NCBI RefSeq assembly: GCF_001427865.1
Contig: NZ_LMHH01000001.1
Span: 1,178,001-1,242,000 of the forward strand
Length of the DNA stretch: 64,000 nt
From: Altererythrobacter sp. Root672
GTDB taxonomy: Bacteria > Pseudomonadota > Alphaproteobacteria > Sphingomonadales > Sphingomonadaceae
Direction of reading: 5' to 3'
Of the stretch, positions 28,889-37,727 are shown one piece after another. Below the pieces are notes generated by a model that saw only the letters and a list, made by a program, of their open reading frames with translations, did no database searches and was not told the DNA's origin. Both the position numbers and the translations under genes were made by a program. Positions within the stretch are counted from its first letter, which is position 1. Each line of letters opens with the position of its first letter.

Positions 28889-30181
28889 TCAGCTAATCCA
28901 CTGCACGTCCGCGCCGAGCGAGACGAAGTTGTCGATGAACCCCGGATGCGCCCGGCGGATCGGGTCCGCATCGAGAATCGTCGATTCGCCCTTGATCGAA
29001 GACGCGACCATCAGCAGCGCGATGGCGACGCGGATGATGTAGGGGCTGGTCACCGTCGCCGGTGCCAGTTCATCGCCGCCAAACGTGATCAACCGGTGCG
29101 GATCGCACAGCAGGGTATGGGCGCCGAACAACGAGAGTTCGGTGTGCCAGGTCAGCCCACCTTCGTAGACCTTGTTCCAGAACATCACCGAACCTTCGGC
29201 CTTAACGCCAAGAGCGATGAAGATCGGCAGCAAGTCGGCCGGAATGTACGGCCATGGCGCCGCTTCGACCTTGGTGATGAGGTGCGAGGTAAAGTTCTCC
29301 TCGACCACCAGGCGTTCTGGAGCCGCCAGGCGGGACCAGCCGCCTTCGTGCGTCACCTCGGCGCCGAACTTTCCGAACGTGCGGTCGATCAGGTCGAAAT
29401 GTTCCGGGTGGTTGTTGCGCACCTGGATGTCGCCGCCGGTCACCGCCGACAGGGCGAGGAAGGTCGCAATCTCGTGGAAGTCGTCGATGAAGGTGTAGTC
29501 GGCACCGCCAAGCTTGCCGCCGCCTTCGACCGAAACCATCGAGGTTCCCTTGCCGATGATCTTGGCGCCCAACAGCTCGAGGAAAGTGCACATTTCCTGG
29601 ACGTGCGGCTCGCAAGCCGCGTTCACGATCTGCGAGGTACCCTTGACCGTAAGGGCGCTGAGAATGAAGTTCTCGGTCGTCGTGACCGAGGCGTATTCGA
29701 GCCACATCCGCGCTGCCTGGCCCTTGCCGCTGGCGCTGAACACGATGTCATGTCCGCGCTGGCTGACCTCGGCCCCGAAGGCGCGAAATACGGCGACGTG
29801 GGGATCGATCTCGCGCGCGCCGAGAGTGCAGCCCTTTACCTCATGCTCGAGCCGGGCCTCGCCCAGGCGTACGATCAGGCCGGGGATCATCATGATCGAG
29901 GCTCGCATCGCCTGAGGCAGCCGGGCATCTGCGCCCGGCAGGACCGTCGAGTGATCGATCTCGAGGATCTTGGCCGTCTTGTCCCAGTTCACCGTCGAAC
30001 CGAGCGTGCCGAAGAATTCGACGATCCGCGAGACGTCGGTGATCTCCGGGACGTTGCGCAGGATGATCGGCGCGTCGGTCAGCAGCGTCGCGCACAGTAC
30101 CGGTAGCACGGCGTTCTTGTTGGCCGAAGGTTCGATACGGCCAGTAAGGGGCTTGCCGCCCCGCACGAGTAGCGCGGTCAA
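28889..30181 (-). CDS. Divergent MurA-like enolpyruvyl transferase
   Basis: A 430-residue EPT-family protein, by overall pattern a UDP-N-acetylglucosamine 1-carboxyvinyltransferase. The Lys22-Asn23 pair (SANKNAVLP) and a Cys at 118 in the catalytic-loop position (KGCTLGAREIDPH) are present, and PYIPAD matches the catalytic Asp region. However, the usual PGGC loop reads VKGC, and the Arg-rich C-terminal motif is replaced by SPYIIRVAIALLMVA. It is therefore a divergent paralogue whose substrate is uncertain; the genome should hold a standard murA elsewhere. It is the last gene of an operon with a PLD-like gene and folE (1-base gap). Confidence 0.82.
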   Translation of the reverse strand: MTALLVRGGKPLTGRIEPSANKNAVLPVLCATLLTDAPIILRNVPEITDVSRIVEFFGTLGSTVNWDKTAKILEIDHSTVLPGADARLPQAMRASIMMIPGLIVRLGEARLEHEVKGCTLGAREIDPHVAVFRAFGAEVSQRGHDIVFSASGKGQAARMWLEYASVTTTENFILSALTVKGTSQIVNAACEPHVQEMCTFLELLGAKIIGKGTSMVSVEGGGKLGGADYTFIDDFHEIATFLALSAVTGGDIQVRNNHPEHFDLIDRTFGKFGAEVTHEGGWSRLAAPERLVVEENFTSHLITKVEAAPWPYIPADLLPIFIALGVKAEGSVMFWNKVYEGGLTWHTELSLFGAHTLLCDPHRLITFGGDELAPATVTSPYIIRVAIALLMVASSIKGESTILDADPIRRAHPGFIDNFVSLGADVQWIS

Positions 30182-30182
30182 A

Positions 30183-30791
30183 TCAGTATCCCATCAGCTT
30201 GAGGACTTCCTGGCGACTCTTGTCGTCGCGACGGAAGATACCCATCACCCGGCTTGTTACCATGTTCACGCCGGGTGTCCGTACCCCGCGCGCAGTCATG
30301 CACGCATGGCTGGCCTCGATCACCACGGCGACGCCCTTGGGCTGCAATTCGTCCCAGATGCACTGGGCGACTTCGGCGGTCAGACGTTCCTGGATTTGCA
30401 GCCGGCGAGCATAGGCGTGGAGCACGCGGGCGAGCTTCGAAATCCCGACCACCCGATCCGTCGGCAGGTAGGCGATGGCGGCCTTGCCGATGATTGGAGC
30501 CATGTGGTGCTCACAGTGGCTCTGGAACGGGATGTCCTTGAGCAATACGATCTCGTCGTAGCCCCCGACTTCCTCGAACATGCGCGAAAGGTGGCCCGCG
30601 GGATCTTCGGTGTACCCCTGGCAATACTCTTTCCACGCCCGCGCCACGCGCTTTGGCGTGTCGAGCAGCCCCTCACGCTCCGGGTCGTCGCCGGCCCAGC
30701 GGATCAGGGTGCGGACGGCTTCCTGCACGTCCTCGGGTACTGGCGGCTTGCCACGCGGATCGTCCTCGTCGGGACCGTCCAAACTGCTCAT
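30183..30791 (-). CDS. folE: GTP cyclohydrolase I
   Basis: A 202-residue FolE that converts GTP to 7,8-dihydroneopterin triphosphate, the first step to folate and pterins. Zinc ligands are seen as the Cys and His of SHCEHHMAPI and the Cys of ASHACMTARGV; the catalytic loop GVRTPGVNMVTSR follows, with KSRQEVLKLMGY near the end. The homodecamer works in the cytosol. The start overlaps the end of the PLD-like gene by 4 bases and the stop lies one base before the MurA-like gene, so the three are surely one transcript. Confidence 0.97.
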   Translation of the reverse strand: MSSLDGPDEDDPRGKPPVPEDVQEAVRTLIRWAGDDPEREGLLDTPKRVARAWKEYCQGYTEDPAGHLSRMFEEVGGYDEIVLLKDIPFQSHCEHHMAPIIGKAAIAYLPTDRVVGISKLARVLHAYARRLQIQERLTAEVAQCIWDELQPKGVAVVIEASHACMTARGVRTPGVNMVTSRVMGIFRRDDKSRQEVLKLMGY

Positions 30792-32344
30792 TGGGGGCGG
30801 TACTTCCTCTTCACCCTGGTCATCGCACGGGCCAATAGTCCGCCATTACGCAAAAGGCCACGCCTTGGTCCGCGTATCTGAAACATCTCTGCCGGTTCTT
30901 CAGGGTCGAGCACCTCGTTAGCCGCCAGTTTCAACGGCAATTCCGCGGGAACTTCCGGGTGGAACGGCATCAGGTGGCGGCCCGAATCCTTCCCGATCAA
31001 CGCGATCATACCGGCCATCGATCCGGTCCGCTCGATCAACTCCGCGACTTCCTCTGCCGAGATTCCGCAATGTTCGGCCAGCAACGAATGCCGCAGATCG
31101 CGGATCATCGCACCGCAATGACCGTTTGCGGGGCGCTCACAGTCGATGAAGACATCGCATTCGGTGTCGAGCCCCATCGAACGGTTGTTGAAATTTGCCG
31201 ATCCGACCCGCAGGATTTGGTCGTCGACGATCATGACCTTCGCATGGACGTAGATCGGGGTCTCTCCCGAGTAAGGCGTATAGATGTGGAAACGGGCATG
31301 CTCGTCGATCTCGCGAATGGCGGCCACGAGCTGCGCTCTGGCGGGGTCCATCGCGGTCGCTTCGATCCATCCGTTTGCTGAAATAGGCTGAACGATCACC
31401 ACTTCCGGCGGATCGGCTTCGGCCATTCGCGCGGTGATTGCCTCGGCAATGACGCGCGAGGCGAAGTACTGGCTCTCGGCGTAAATGAAGCGCTTGGCTC
31501 GAGCGATGTGCTGCCGGAACAACGCTTCGATCTCGCGCACGCCGGGATCTTCATCGTACTCCGGCCGTGTGCGCGCGATCCCGACTTCGACATTCTCGAA
31601 GTGAGGGTCCAGTCCGTCGGGCCATGCGCTATCGTCCGAGGGCGTTGAGGGCGTGAGAGGCTTTCCTCCCGCGCGCACCCAACGGTTTAGGGCTAGCGCT
31701 TCAAGCTCCGCCGCTACTGGCCCCTCCATCATCATCGTCATGTCATGCCAGGGGAAATAGGGGGCACCGTTCGGCGTTTTTCGCCGCGCGTCCTGCTCGA
31801 GGTGTTTGGGCGTGTCCCAACGCCCAACTGTCATGTCGATCCCGCCACACACTGCGAGCGCCTTGTCGATGACGACGATTTTCTGGTGATGGCTGCATCC
31901 GAGCGGATGGATGGAGTCGAACTTGAAGTCGATCCGACGGTTTGGGAACCAGCGGATGAGGTCCAGCATCATCGAGCCGCGGAAGGCAAACTTGAGCGCG
32001 CCCACGCCCCACTTCAGGATGCGTACCTCCAGACCTTGTCGGTTGCGGGTCAACCAGGGGATGAAGCCGCCGAGGCGAGCCGGAAAATTCCGATTCCAGC
32101 CTCTCTGCCACCAGCGCCTTCCGTGAGTGAGATGAACGCGCGTGTCGACGTCCCACCCGATCAGCAGGATCCGTTGCCGTGCCTTGAGCATGGCTTGCTG
32201 CATGAGGTCGAAATAGGCCTCGGCATCGACAATGAGGCGCGCACGCGAAGCCATCGCGTAGCGCCACACACCAGGCTCGATCGAGCGGTCGTCGAATGCA
32301 GGATCGTTCTTTCCGACGCCCAAGGCCCCTCCGCTCGCGTTCAT
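30788..32344 (-). CDS. Phospholipase D-like / cardiolipin synthase-family protein
   Basis: A 518-residue protein with two HKD motifs: HHQKIVVIDKALAVCGGID (first half) and VHAKVMIVDDQILRVGSAN (second half), the pair that forms one active site via a phosphohistidine. The spacing and the tryptophan-rich insert (RRWWQRGW) fit bacterial PLD/cardiolipin-synthase relatives rather than ClsA, which has N-terminal membrane helices that are missing here. Substrates could be phosphatidylglycerol or other phosphodiesters. ATG at 32342-32344 was preferred to the TTG 24 bases upstream. It overlaps folE by 4 bases. Confidence 0.88.
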   Translation of the reverse strand: MNASGGALGVGKNDPAFDDRSIEPGVWRYAMASRARLIVDAEAYFDLMQQAMLKARQRILLIGWDVDTRVHLTHGRRWWQRGWNRNFPARLGGFIPWLTRNRQGLEVRILKWGVGALKFAFRGSMMLDLIRWFPNRRIDFKFDSIHPLGCSHHQKIVVIDKALAVCGGIDMTVGRWDTPKHLEQDARRKTPNGAPYFPWHDMTMMMEGPVAAELEALALNRWVRAGGKPLTPSTPSDDSAWPDGLDPHFENVEVGIARTRPEYDEDPGVREIEALFRQHIARAKRFIYAESQYFASRVIAEAITARMAEADPPEVVIVQPISANGWIEATAMDPARAQLVAAIREIDEHARFHIYTPYSGETPIYVHAKVMIVDDQILRVGSANFNNRSMGLDTECDVFIDCERPANGHCGAMIRDLRHSLLAEHCGISAEEVAELIERTGSMAGMIALIGKDSGRHLMPFHPEVPAELPLKLAANEVLDPEEPAEMFQIRGPRRGLLRNGGLLARAMTRVKRKYRPQ

Positions 32345-32563
32345 CTCAATACTCTGTTGCGGCAACAAGCGATTGCCCTCGCCGGTTCCACCTCACGAGG
32401 AGTGAGGCCGCCAGCCTTCGCATTGCCAGCTCCGACCGACGTGAAAATCCTGTGAGCCCACTCTTGCAACCTGTTGGAATGACCTAATTGCTAAGTTGCG
32501 CAATCTTAACGTTACTTGGTTAGGCCCGACCGCACTCAGTAAGTTACCGAGGCCCCCGCCCGA

Positions 32564-34864
32564 GTGCGCACGTTCAATCAGTACATCGACCGCGCGACCG
32601 ATTGGCTTCTGGGTGCGAGGATGCAGGTTTCGCCCGCGATCCGAACGCAACTCGAAGCGGGGCTGTTTGGTTCGGTACCGATCTTTCTTGGCGGAATATT
32701 CAATAGCATAGCAGTTGCTGCGATCGCGGTGTGGCGACAGCCCACCACGCCGTTCTTCATATGGCTAGCGGTCGAAATCGCGCTTGGGGTCATCAGGCTC
32801 CCCGTTCTGCTTGCCGGACGGCGAGCGCTCAAGAATGGGAAGCCACCACCCAAGACCACGGCGGCCCTCCTTTCCTCAGCCTGGGCCGCGTCGATCGGCG
32901 TTGGCGCCTATTTCTCGCTGACGCACCACGACTGGGTCCTGTCGACCATCGTTTGCCTGTCAGCCGCGGCGATGGTCAGCGGCATCTGCTTGCGCAACTT
33001 TGGCACACCGAGGCTGGCCGCCCTCATGGTGTTCCTGGCCCTCGCCCCGTCGACGGTTGCAGGATTGATTGCCCCAGAGCCGGGCATCGCCATCATTTCC
33101 TTCCAGCTGCCGATCTTCATCCTCACCATCTTTTCGGCTTCGTTCGTGCTGCACCGGATGATGGTTTCGCAAATGACGGCGCTGAGTGATCTCGAGAAGA
33201 GCGAGTTCTTCAACCGGATCATTCTTGAATCGAGCCCCGACTACACGATCATCCTCAACGACCAGTACGAAATCATCTTCTTTAACCGCCCCAACTCGGC
33301 CCTGCGTGAAAGCGACGACCTGCTTGGGATTGCCTGGCTTTCCTTGCTTCACCCAGCGGATCAGGCGATCGGCGAAAAGGCCCTCGCCGATGTGATGCGC
33401 GACGGATCGGCCAATTTCACGACGCGGCGAATCGAACCAGACGGCCGAACCCGCTGGTTTGATGTGATCGCCAGCCGCATCTCGGACGGTTCCGGACGCA
33501 TCTTGATGGTCGCGCGCGACATCACTCACCAGAAGCGCTCTGAAGAGCGAGCCTTGTGGATGGCCAGGCACGATCCTCTAACCGGACTACCCAATCGGGC
33601 AGTGCTGCAGGACCGACTCGACGCGATTCTGAAGACGGGCAAACCGTCGGCAGCCTTGCTGATGCTGGACATCGACAACTTCAAGACCATCAACGACACG
33701 CTCGGCCACGATGCCGGGGACCGCATGCTGTCGACCTTTGCTGCCAGATTGCAGGCAGCCCTGGGCGAAGAAGACCTGGTCGTCCGCCTGGGCGGCGACG
33801 AATTCGCCATCCTGATCTCCGCCCAGTCCGAGGCCGACGTCTGGAGTGCCGGGGCTCGAATCTATTCCGGACTGTGCGAACCGTTCGAATACCAGGGCAG
33901 ACTCCTCGCCTGCGGAGCCAGCATAGGCGCCAGCCGCCTATGGCAGGACGGAGGAAATCGCTCCGAAATCATGAAGGCAGCCGACATCGCCCTCTACGCG
34001 GCAAAGACCGCCGGACGCGGGCAGCTCAAGCTATTCGAATCCTCCATGAAGGCCGAAGTGGAAGGCCGAGAAACGATGGTCGCCGCAGCGCTCTCCGCGC
34101 TCAGGCAGGACCGCGTGGTTCCCTACTTCCAACCGAAGGTCTCGCTCGGCACTTCGCGAATAATCGGCTTCGAAGCGCTGCTGCGCTGCACCGGCGACGA
34201 TAACCAGGTCCTGGGGGCCGATGACATCAAGGCCGCCTTCGATGACCCAGCCCTGTGCGCCGTCCTGAGCGAGCGCATGATCGAGCGCACGCTGGCCCAG
34301 ATCGAATGCTGGTTGGCCGAAAAGGTGCCGTTTGGCCACGTCGCCATAAACCTGACTGCCGCCGACTTCCGTCGGGAAGGCTTCGTCGAAAGCCTGCTAG
34401 CCCGCTTGCAACGCAAGGCGATTCCGCCCTCGTGTCTTCAGATCGAGGTGACGGAGACCGTGTTTCTCGGCCGCGGGGCGGGATATGTTGAGGCCGCACT
34501 CAAATCGCTGAGCGAAAATGGCATTCTGATCGCCCTCGACGACTTCGGGACTGGCTATGCCTCGCTTTCCCATCTCAGCCAGTTTCCGATCGACCTGCTG
34601 AAAATCGACCGCACTTTTGTGCAGCAGTTGGGGCAAAGCCCGGAGGCAGAGGCCATTTCCTTAGCAGTCATCAACCTTGGCCACTGCCTGGGAATGCAGA
34701 TTGTTGCCGAGGGCGTGGAAACCACGGCACAGGAAGCGGCCCTCCTCGCTATGGGCTGCGATACCTGCCAGGGCTTCCTCTATTCGAAGGCTCTGCCGGC
34801 CGACGCCATTCCGATGATCTTGCTGGGGCAGGAAAGCACGCCGTTGCGAGCTCTCAGGGCCTGA
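32564..34864 (+). CDS. Membrane-bound PAS-GGDEF-EAL cyclic-di-GMP enzyme
   Basis: A 766-residue protein. The N-terminal 200 residues hold about five to six membrane helices; a PAS domain follows at about 215-335 (ESSPDYTIILNDQYEIIFFN). The GGDEF domain is intact (RLGGDEFAIL), and so is the EAL domain (GFEALLRC, NLTAADF, IEVTET, DDFGTG, LLKIDRTF, AEGVET, CQGFLYSKA). Both synthesis and breakdown of c-di-GMP are thus possible; the PAS domain may choose between them. The start is GTG at 32564; ATG at 32621 would cut into the first segment. The 195-base gap upstream, shared with the PLD-like gene, is comparatively A+T-rich. Confidence 0.94.
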   Translation: MRTFNQYIDRATDWLLGARMQVSPAIRTQLEAGLFGSVPIFLGGIFNSIAVAAIAVWRQPTTPFFIWLAVEIALGVIRLPVLLAGRRALKNGKPPPKTTAALLSSAWAASIGVGAYFSLTHHDWVLSTIVCLSAAAMVSGICLRNFGTPRLAALMVFLALAPSTVAGLIAPEPGIAIISFQLPIFILTIFSASFVLHRMMVSQMTALSDLEKSEFFNRIILESSPDYTIILNDQYEIIFFNRPNSALRESDDLLGIAWLSLLHPADQAIGEKALADVMRDGSANFTTRRIEPDGRTRWFDVIASRISDGSGRILMVARDITHQKRSEERALWMARHDPLTGLPNRAVLQDRLDAILKTGKPSAALLMLDIDNFKTINDTLGHDAGDRMLSTFAARLQAALGEEDLVVRLGGDEFAILISAQSEADVWSAGARIYSGLCEPFEYQGRLLACGASIGASRLWQDGGNRSEIMKAADIALYAAKTAGRGQLKLFESSMKAEVEGRETMVAAALSALRQDRVVPYFQPKVSLGTSRIIGFEALLRCTGDDNQVLGADDIKAAFDDPALCAVLSERMIERTLAQIECWLAEKVPFGHVAINLTAADFRREGFVESLLARLQRKAIPPSCLQIEVTETVFLGRGAGYVEAALKSLSENGILIALDDFGTGYASLSHLSQFPIDLLKIDRTFVQQLGQSPEAEAISLAVINLGHCLGMQIVAEGVETTAQEAALLAMGCDTCQGFLYSKALPADAIPMILLGQESTPLRALRA

Positions 34865-34979
34865 GGGGCAACCTCGCGCCCATTAGGCTCGCTTGAGCCT
34901 GATGCTGAACGCAGGAACGACCCGAGCGGTCGGCGCCTTCGGCAACCGCTCATCAAGCTTCCGTCGATGTTTGAAAAAT

Positions 34980-35056
34980 TGGCGCGCCCGGAAGGATTCG
35001 AACCTCCGACCCCCAGATTCGTAGTCTGGTGCTCTATCCAGCTGAGCTACGGGCGC
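34980..35056 (-). tRNA. tRNA-Arg(ACG)
   Basis: Read on the minus strand from 35056: acceptor GCGCCCG pairs with CGGGCGC, D arm AGCTCAGCTGGATAGAGC, anticodon stem CAGAC/GTCTG-type with loop CTACGAA (ACG, plus-strand 35020-35022), T arm GGTTCGAATCC, discriminator G and an encoded CCA at 34980-34982. It decodes CGN after inosine modification. Confidence 0.96.
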
Positions 35057-35102
35057 GCTTGGAGGGCGGCACATAGGCAGGCCTTTCTGGCTTGGCAATA
35101 GC

Positions 35103-35525
35103 CTATGATCGGACTTCGGGACACAATCCCTCAAGAAGTTCACGATCCATGGGTGGCATGGCCAGCGCGACCGCCTCCGATGGGGTGAACCAACCCCATT
35201 GCTGACCGTCCTTGCCGTCAGGGTCACCATGCCAGTCCGGGCAATTGTAAAGGAATAGGACAAGTCCCGGGCGACCGGATTCGGCAGCCTCCTCAGCAAA
35301 GCCGGCCGGGCTCAAACTCTCTAAATGGAGCGAGATACCGAGCTCCTCCAGTACCTCTCGGCACACCGCAAACCGCGGAGTTTCGCCACTTTCCAGCTTT
35401 CCACCGGGGAACTCCCACAACCCGCCATGTCGCTTGTGAGGCAGAGCCTGCTGCAGCAGCAATCGGCCTGAAGAATCGCGGATGGCGGCAGCCACCACCA
35501 GGACGATTGTCGGACAATTTTCCAC
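35103..35525 (-). CDS. Nudix hydrolase, MutT-like
   Basis: A 140-residue Nudix enzyme. The box GGKLESGETPRFAVCREVLEELGI fits G-x5-E-x7-REUxEE-x-G-U in full. The WGWFTPSEAVALAMPPMD tail is typical of MutT/8-oxo-dGTP pyrophosphatases that clean oxidised nucleotides. A longer frame begins at ATG 35574-35576, but its first 17 codons use TTA, TTG and AAT unlike the rest, and the family pattern (PTIVLVVAAAI) starts just after GTG at 35523-35525. I therefore take GTG and leave the A+T-rich stretch as the promoter region shared with the pilin gene. Confidence 0.88.
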   Translation of the reverse strand: MENCPTIVLVVAAAIRDSSGRLLLQQALPHKRHGGLWEFPGGKLESGETPRFAVCREVLEELGISLHLESLSPAGFAEEAAESGRPGLVLFLYNCPDWHGDPDGKDGQQWGWFTPSEAVALAMPPMDRELLEGLCPEVRS

Positions 35526-35608
35526 CTTAACCAATCCAATCAATAATTCATTAGGACGATACTGCGATAACGACATTCGATCAGACCAATGTGTTGGGGT
35601 AACTAGTG

Positions 35609-35794
35609 ATGATCAGGGGCGATCTATTCCATAGATTACGGCGGGACGACCGCGGCGCAACTGCCATCGAATATGGCCTGATCGTTGCATTGATTGTCAT
35701 TGCGATAATGGTTTCGCTTGGCACCCTTGCCGATGGTGGCAGCGGTCTTTGGGCTGTTGTCAGGGACAAGGTGGTTGAGGCGACCCCCGCTTAG
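35609..35794 (+). CDS. Flp-family type IVb pilin (first copy)
   Basis: A 61-residue prepilin. A basic leader MIRGDLFHRLRRDDRG precedes the processing site G|ATAIEYG and one hydrophobic helix (LIVALIVIAIMVSLGTL), the classic Flp/Pilin_Flp layout cleaved by a TadV/CpaA-type peptidase. Two start codons are adjacent (GTG 35606, ATG 35609); TTGGGGT lies about 9 bases upstream. The C-terminal tail differs from that of the second pilin 110 bases on. The tad/cpa assembly genes are not in the window, so the locus is an orphan pilin pair here. Confidence 0.9.
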   Translation: MIRGDLFHRLRRDDRGATAIEYGLIVALIVIAIMVSLGTLADGGSGLWAVVRDKVVEATPA

Positions 35795-35903
35795 GCATTT
35801 GTCAACTAATGCGAACTACTGCTGCGAATTGCTTGATCTCTACCTCGGGTCGAAAATGGGTGGGGTCAAGTTGGGTACCGAAGACCTAACTTAGGAGACG
35901 ATC

Positions 35904-36074
35904 ATGAAGTTTTTCAACAAGCTGCTCCGTGACGAGCAGGGCGCGACCGCCATCGAATACGGCCTCATTGCTGCTCTCATCGCGGTTGCCGCGATGGCCG
36001 CCATGGGCACCATTGGCACTCAGCTGAACAGCACCTTCACCAAGGTCGGCCAGACGCTGGACAACGCGAACTAA
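35904..36074 (+). CDS. Flp-family type IVb pilin (second copy, 56 residues)
   Basis: ATG at 35904, with AGGAG 6 bases before it, opens 56 codons ending at TAA 36072-36074. The product starts MKFFNKLLRDEQG and is cut before ATAIEYGLIAALIAVAAMAA, the standard Flp signature; Glu5 and Tyr6 of the mature form are present. The stronger ribosome site and following terminator suggest this is the main pilin, with the first copy as a minor one. It shares with copy one the RG/QG-ATAIEYGLI core but not the tail. Confidence 0.93.
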   Translation: MKFFNKLLRDEQGATAIEYGLIAALIAVAAMAAMGTIGTQLNSTFTKVGQTLDNAN

Positions 36075-36106
36075 TCGCGAAGTCGAGCCTCGGCTCGCAA
36101 GGAATG

Positions 36107-36135
36107 AGGCGGCAGGGCAACCTGCCGCCTTTTTC
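36107..36135 (+). terminator. Rho-independent terminator of the pilin genes
   Basis: A perfect 10-bp stem AGGCGGCAGG/CCTGCCGCCT (36107-36116/36121-36130) with a GCAA tetraloop and five T from 36130. It lies 33 bases after the second pilin stop. Confidence 0.93.
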
Positions 36136-36156
36136 TGTTTGAGGCCCAGTCCCTGC

Positions 36157-37626
36157 TTAATTGCTGCGGATGACGATCTTGTATTTCTCGCCCGGAACGA
36201 CCTGCGCATTGGCTGACAGGCCATTGAGGACGCGGAACCGCTCCACCTGGGCATTACTATAGGCCATTCGGTTGGCGAGGGACTGAACCGTGTCGCCGTT
36301 CCTCGCAGTGACGACGTCGATCCGCCGAGGGATCACTTGCGCCGCCTCCTGGGCCGAGATGCGGCGCATGGAATTGTACATCGGATTGAAGACGGAAGCC
36401 CTGCCAGCTGGAGTGATCGACGAGAAGTGGAGCACCTGGTTGTTCGCGAACTGATACGCGACAACCGTCACGTCTACCGCTCCCTGGCTGGCGTTGACCC
36501 GTGACGTCCCAATCAGCGTTTCGAGACCGTTTATCCTGCTCCGCTGCAGGTTTTGCGGTGCGAGCTGAGTTCGCCCGCCGATCGTCTGAAATGCCTGCCT
36601 GACATACGATTCCAGATTGCCGTCAAAGGCTGCGGTAGTCAGTTGAGCCTGACCGCCTTGGCCGTTGATCGACACCTCGGTTGAGCCGTTGACCATGTAG
36701 TAGCCCTGCGGAACAGTGAAGGTCAGCCGCAAGTCCGGGTGGATGAAGGTGTTTCCCTCGACCACCCCCTGATGAGGATCGTCGCCATAGAGCACGCCAT
36801 CGATGCGGGTCAGAAACGTATCGCGATTGGTTACGCCGGTTAAATTGCCAGCCAGGCTGTTGGCACCCTGGGCCCGGCTCGCCGGATCGGGATGGCTGGA
36901 GGCCCATTCGGGCATCGTGGCGTCACGGCCTTCGAGCCGCGCGTCTAGCGCGCCCTGTGCAGCGAGGCTTTGCAGCACCGTGGCCATCGCGTGAGGATCA
37001 TAGCCCGCCGACCGCAGGTACTGCACGCCGAGCCTGTCGGCCTCGGTTTCCTGCTTACGGGAATATTTCAGCGTCAGCAGCTGAGGAGCCGTCGAGAACA
37101 CCTGCTGACCAAGCTGCCCAAGGGCGTTGTTCCCCAAAAGCACGCCTGATAGAATCGAACCGAGCGCACCAAGGACGCTATTCCGCGCGGCCGCATCCTG
37201 ACGCTGCTTCGAGTGCCGTGCAGCAACATGGCCAACCTCATGGCCAAGCACTCCGGCCAGCTCCGCCTCATTGTTCATCAGCGAAACCAACTGCCGGGTG
37301 ACGTAAACGTAGCCACCAGGGATGGCGAAGGCGTTGTTGACCGAGCTGTTGAGCAGGGTGACGTTGAATGCCGACGCCGAGTTCGACAGGCCGGACTGAA
37401 CAGCGATGTTCTGGCCCACCTGCTTGACATAGTCGGCCTGAGGACCGGTCATCTCCCCGCCAAATTCACGCAGAAGTTCAGGGTGATATTGCGCGCCTTG
37501 CTGCGCCTCGGTCGGTGTAATGGCGCTACCGGCTCGTTGCGCGACAACGGGGCTTGCGCTCACGGCAATTACAGCAGCACCGGCCAGCGCAGTGCGCCGG
37601 AAGCCAGTTTTGAACTTCAGGACCAT
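36157..37626 (-). CDS. Secreted M48-family metalloprotease with C-terminal LysM-like domain
   Basis: A 489-residue protein from ATG 37624-37626, which opens a signal peptide (MVLKFKTGFRRTALAGAAVI, cut after VVAQ). The zinc site HEVGH is at 129-133, with the third ligand in QETEADRLGVQYL, as in BepA/LoiP-type M48 proteases that handle outer-membrane proteins. The last 50 residues (NGDTVQSLANRM...VVPGEKYKIV) look like a LysM peptidoglycan-binding module. A frame extending to 37677 lacks a signal. It is convergent with the pilin pair; a role in pilus or envelope quality control is possible but unproven. Confidence 0.92.
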   Translation of the reverse strand: MVLKFKTGFRRTALAGAAVIAVSASPVVAQRAGSAITPTEAQQGAQYHPELLREFGGEMTGPQADYVKQVGQNIAVQSGLSNSASAFNVTLLNSSVNNAFAIPGGYVYVTRQLVSLMNNEAELAGVLGHEVGHVAARHSKQRQDAAARNSVLGALGSILSGVLLGNNALGQLGQQVFSTAPQLLTLKYSRKQETEADRLGVQYLRSAGYDPHAMATVLQSLAAQGALDARLEGRDATMPEWASSHPDPASRAQGANSLAGNLTGVTNRDTFLTRIDGVLYGDDPHQGVVEGNTFIHPDLRLTFTVPQGYYMVNGSTEVSINGQGGQAQLTTAAFDGNLESYVRQAFQTIGGRTQLAPQNLQRSRINGLETLIGTSRVNASQGAVDVTVVAYQFANNQVLHFSSITPAGRASVFNPMYNSMRRISAQEAAQVIPRRIDVVTARNGDTVQSLANRMAYSNAQVERFRVLNGLSANAQVVPGEKYKIVIRSN

Positions 37627-37727
37627 CGGATTCCTCGTTGGGCAGCACGCGATCTTAGCCGCGCTTTCACGCCACACGAACCCGTCAAGAAGGTCAATGT
37701 TCCCGTTTCTGCCTCACTGGACCATGA

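Noticed and set aside
28706-30106. A 466-codon frame opposite the MurA-like gene
   Set aside because: Antisense to a recognised enzyme and with no pattern of its own; the part at 28706-28888 is a plain intergenic gap.
32500-32540. CtrA-type box (TTAA-N7-TTAA) before the GGDEF-EAL gene
   Set aside because: Only a half-site TTAAC is present; the second half does not fall at the right spacing.
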